Position numbers and translations under genes: made by a program. Shown here in pieces: positions 4,437 to 5,374 of a stretch of DNA of 5,374 nucleotides (position 1 is its first letter; each line of letters starts with the position of its first letter). This DNA comes from Bacillota bacterium (GTDB lineage: Bacteria > Bacillota > Clostridia > Oscillospirales > Acutalibacteraceae), in contig JAEWBE010000041.1 in the NCBI GenBank assembly GCA_023391275.1, positions 1 to 5,374 of the forward strand, read 5' to 3'. The notes under the pieces are model-generated. The model ran no database searches. It had not been told where the DNA came from and worked only from the letters and a program-made list of their open reading frames with translations.

Positions 4437-4466
4437 ATAGTATGTGGATGACAAGTAGCTTGTCAA
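4437..4466 (-). promoter_or_regulatory. Sigma-A-type promoter of the small acidic protein gene
   Basis: The minus strand has a perfect -35 box TTGACA (4461-4466) and a -10 box TACTAT (4437-4442), with an 18-base spacer. Transcription should start near 4430, about 24 bases before the ATG at 4406. Confidence 0.75.
4449..4465. promoter_or_regulatory. Perfect palindrome over the -35 box, probable operator
   Basis: TGACAAG-TAG-CTTGTCA is a perfect 7+3+7 inverted repeat that shares five bases with the -35 box. Another TGACAA half-site lies just upstream on the minus strand (plus 4472-4477), and CAAT-CAT-ATTG forms a second short palindrome between them. This arrangement suggests a dimeric repressor covering the promoter; the regulator is unknown. 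Confidence 0.5.
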
Positions 4467-4601
4467 TATGATTGTCAGGAATGCGGTGAGGGAAAAGCGG
4501 CTGAAATATTATGATGTTCGGATGAAATTGTGAAGATTTGAGGTTGCGGTGCTGGGAGGGCTTATTTCTTATGTAATTATCATTTGTTTCTTATAAGGTG
4601 A

Positions 4602-4720
4602 TCTATAGGTATTGCCGATATACTGGTAACTGATGATTTGAAGATTGGGCGAAAGAATATGATTTGCCTGTACACGTTATCGGGCATGAATACACCGCAT
4701 GGAAATGGAAGAAGAAATAG
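4602..4720 (+). pseudogene. Frameshifted relic, C-terminal fragment of an unrecognised gene
   Basis: I do not recognise the product. One plus frame from 4602 reads SIGIADILVTDD up to about 4637. The neighbouring frame continues with FEDWAKEYDLPVHVIGHEYT and AWKWKKK to a TAG at 4718-4720. A single-base shift near 4635-4637 joins them into about 39 residues with ordinary protein composition. The region to the left (4467-4601) is AT-rich with no readable frame. No start or ribosome binding site is seen. It is probably the tail of a decayed gene, perhaps of mobile origin. Confidence 0.35.
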
Positions 4721-4818
4721 AACTGCCGCTCGGAGAGGTACCGGGCGGATATCTTGTATTGGCAATCAAAACAACCTTGTGGGCCTGCTACTGCGCCTAC
4801 TTAAGACTTGTTTTTTAG
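4699..4818 (+). pseudogene. Short overlapping frame, likely decayed small gene
   Basis: A 39-residue frame begins at ATG 4699, overlapping the end of the preceding relic by 22 bases, and stops at TAG 4816-4818. It reads MEMEEEIELPLGEVPGGYLV then LAIKTT, which looks like a real N-terminus, followed by a Cys/Trp/Leu-rich stretch that does not. The overlap of start with upstream stop is the arrangement expected for translationally coupled genes. I know no function. No ribosome binding site is evident, unless AACCG-poor sequence is accepted. It is probably truncated: only the first 25 or so residues look genuine. Confidence 0.3.
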
Positions 4819-4891
4819 GTCAGAACGTCGCGCAAGGTCCCAAACAAGCAGTGGGCGAAATAGCTGCCGCCAATAGAGAAAATACCGATAC

Positions 4892-4922
4892 AAAAAGCGG
4901 GCAGGCGCAAGGGCCTACCCGC
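4892..4922 (-). terminator. Rho-independent terminator of the asparagine synthetase gene
   Basis: On the minus strand GCGGGTAGGC (4922-4913) pairs with GCCTGCCCGC (4906-4897), 10 bp with one wobble and a 6-base loop, followed by TTTTT. It starts 18 bases after the TGA stop at 4941-4943. Confidence 0.9.
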
Positions 4923-4940
4923 GGGAACAAACTGTACAGC

Positions 4941-5374
4941 TCACACTTCGATCTGCACTTCGTATTTTTTCAGCCAGTAGTTGATCTGCAGCAGGTATGC
5001 TATCATCTGCGGGCCGGCCATCAGCTGGCCGAACCACGGTTTGCCGTAGTCCGACTTTTCACCGAGAAACTTTTCCACGGCGTCTCTGTCGATCAGCTGA
5101 TGGATCGGTTCCTGCCCGTCTTTCATGACGGCGGCAAGCCGTTCGCGAAGGATTTGCTCATACCTTGGATTGTGCGTTTTCGGATACGGGCTTTTTTTGC
5201 GGGCGGCCACGTCTTCAGGCAGCCAGGGCGCCGCGGCGTCCCGCAGCAGAGCCTTGGAAACGCCTTTGTGGCACTTATAGGACCACGGGGCGTTGAACAC
5301 GTATTCCACCAAACGGTGGTCCGCATACGGAACACGCACTTCAAGACCGCTGGCCATGCTCATGCGGTCTTTAC
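4941..5374 (-). CDS. asnB: Asparagine synthetase (glutamine-hydrolysing), C-terminal part
   Basis: This is the C-terminal 144 residues of a class-B asparagine synthetase, which uses ATP and glutamine-derived ammonia to convert aspartate to asparagine in the cytoplasm. The visible part belongs to the synthetase domain: it opens with KDRMSMASGLEVRVPYADHR, the conserved block closing the ATP-pyrophosphatase core, followed by LVEYVFNAPW and KGVSKALLRDAA, then the RKKSPYPKTHNPRY motif typical of clostridial-type AsnB. The last 60 residues hold FLGEKSDYGKPWFGQLMAGP and a helix ending YWLKKYEVQIEV. The frame continues through the right edge (Lys at 5370-5372), so an ATG at 5363 is an internal methionine. 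The glutaminase domain with its N-terminal Cys must lie outside the window. It is followed by a strong terminator. Confidence 0.95.
   Translation of the reverse strand, partial: KDRMSMASGLEVRVPYADHRLVEYVFNAPWSYKCHKGVSKALLRDAAAPWLPEDVAARKKSPYPKTHNPRYEQILRERLAAVMKDGQEPIHQLIDRDAVEKFLGEKSDYGKPWFGQLMAGPQMIAYLLQINYWLKKYEVQIEV

Noticed and set aside
1..5374. CRISPR arrays, insertion sequences, attachment sites, toxin-antitoxin or defence genes.
   Set aside because: No regularly spaced repeats, transposase or integrase motifs, terminal inverted repeats or recognisable defence domains were found. A duplicated tRNA 3' end that would mark an attachment site is not present.

Overview
The window looks like a chromosomal stretch from a low-to-mid GC Firmicute of class Clostridia, probably near the Ruminococcaceae/Oscillospirales. 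The evidence is a DUF4364 protein with its typical N-terminal signature, a 154-residue protein of a type I know only from clostridia, GTG and TTG starts behind strong AGGAGG-type ribosome binding sites, sigma-A-like promoters, and short hairpins with T-tracts as terminators. This placement is an inference from protein style.

Layout. All seven protein genes lie on the minus strand. From left to right they are a DedA-family membrane protein (1-615, cut by the left edge), DUF4364 (732-1337), an XRE-type regulator (1427-1867), mscL (2368-2796), an unnamed clostridial protein with an arginine-rich tail (3238-3702), a 66-residue acidic protein (4206-4406), and the C-terminal end of a glutamine-hydrolysing asparagine synthetase (4941-5374, cut by the right edge). 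The only clear plus-strand gene is tRNA-Thr(CGT) at 2055-2130, with its own promoter and two tandem terminators. The genes appear to be mostly single units with separate promoters and terminators, not one operon. Their products do not form one pathway: membrane maintenance (DedA), osmotic safety valve (MscL), regulation (XRE, perhaps DUF4364), translation (tRNA-Thr) and asparagine synthesis.

Gaps between genes. Three of the four long gaps hold protein-like but frameshifted fragments: 2196-2389 (minus), 2936-3134 (plus, followed by a hairpin terminator) and 4602-4818 (plus, two overlapping small frames). They look like decayed genes, perhaps from mobile DNA, but I could not assign any of them.

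The most interesting stretch is 3703-4205. It has an extended -10 promoter on the minus strand, a hairpin with a T-tract about 50 bases downstream (a candidate small RNA or attenuator), and next to it a 130-base GC-rich segment (about 4016-4146). That segment can fold into a closed structure whose interior can form two mutually exclusive stems, or a pseudoknot. It ends in a T-tract on the plus strand and is followed at once by a second strong terminator. I do not recognise it as any known RNA class. It is the best candidate here for something undescribed, but the evidence is base pairing alone.
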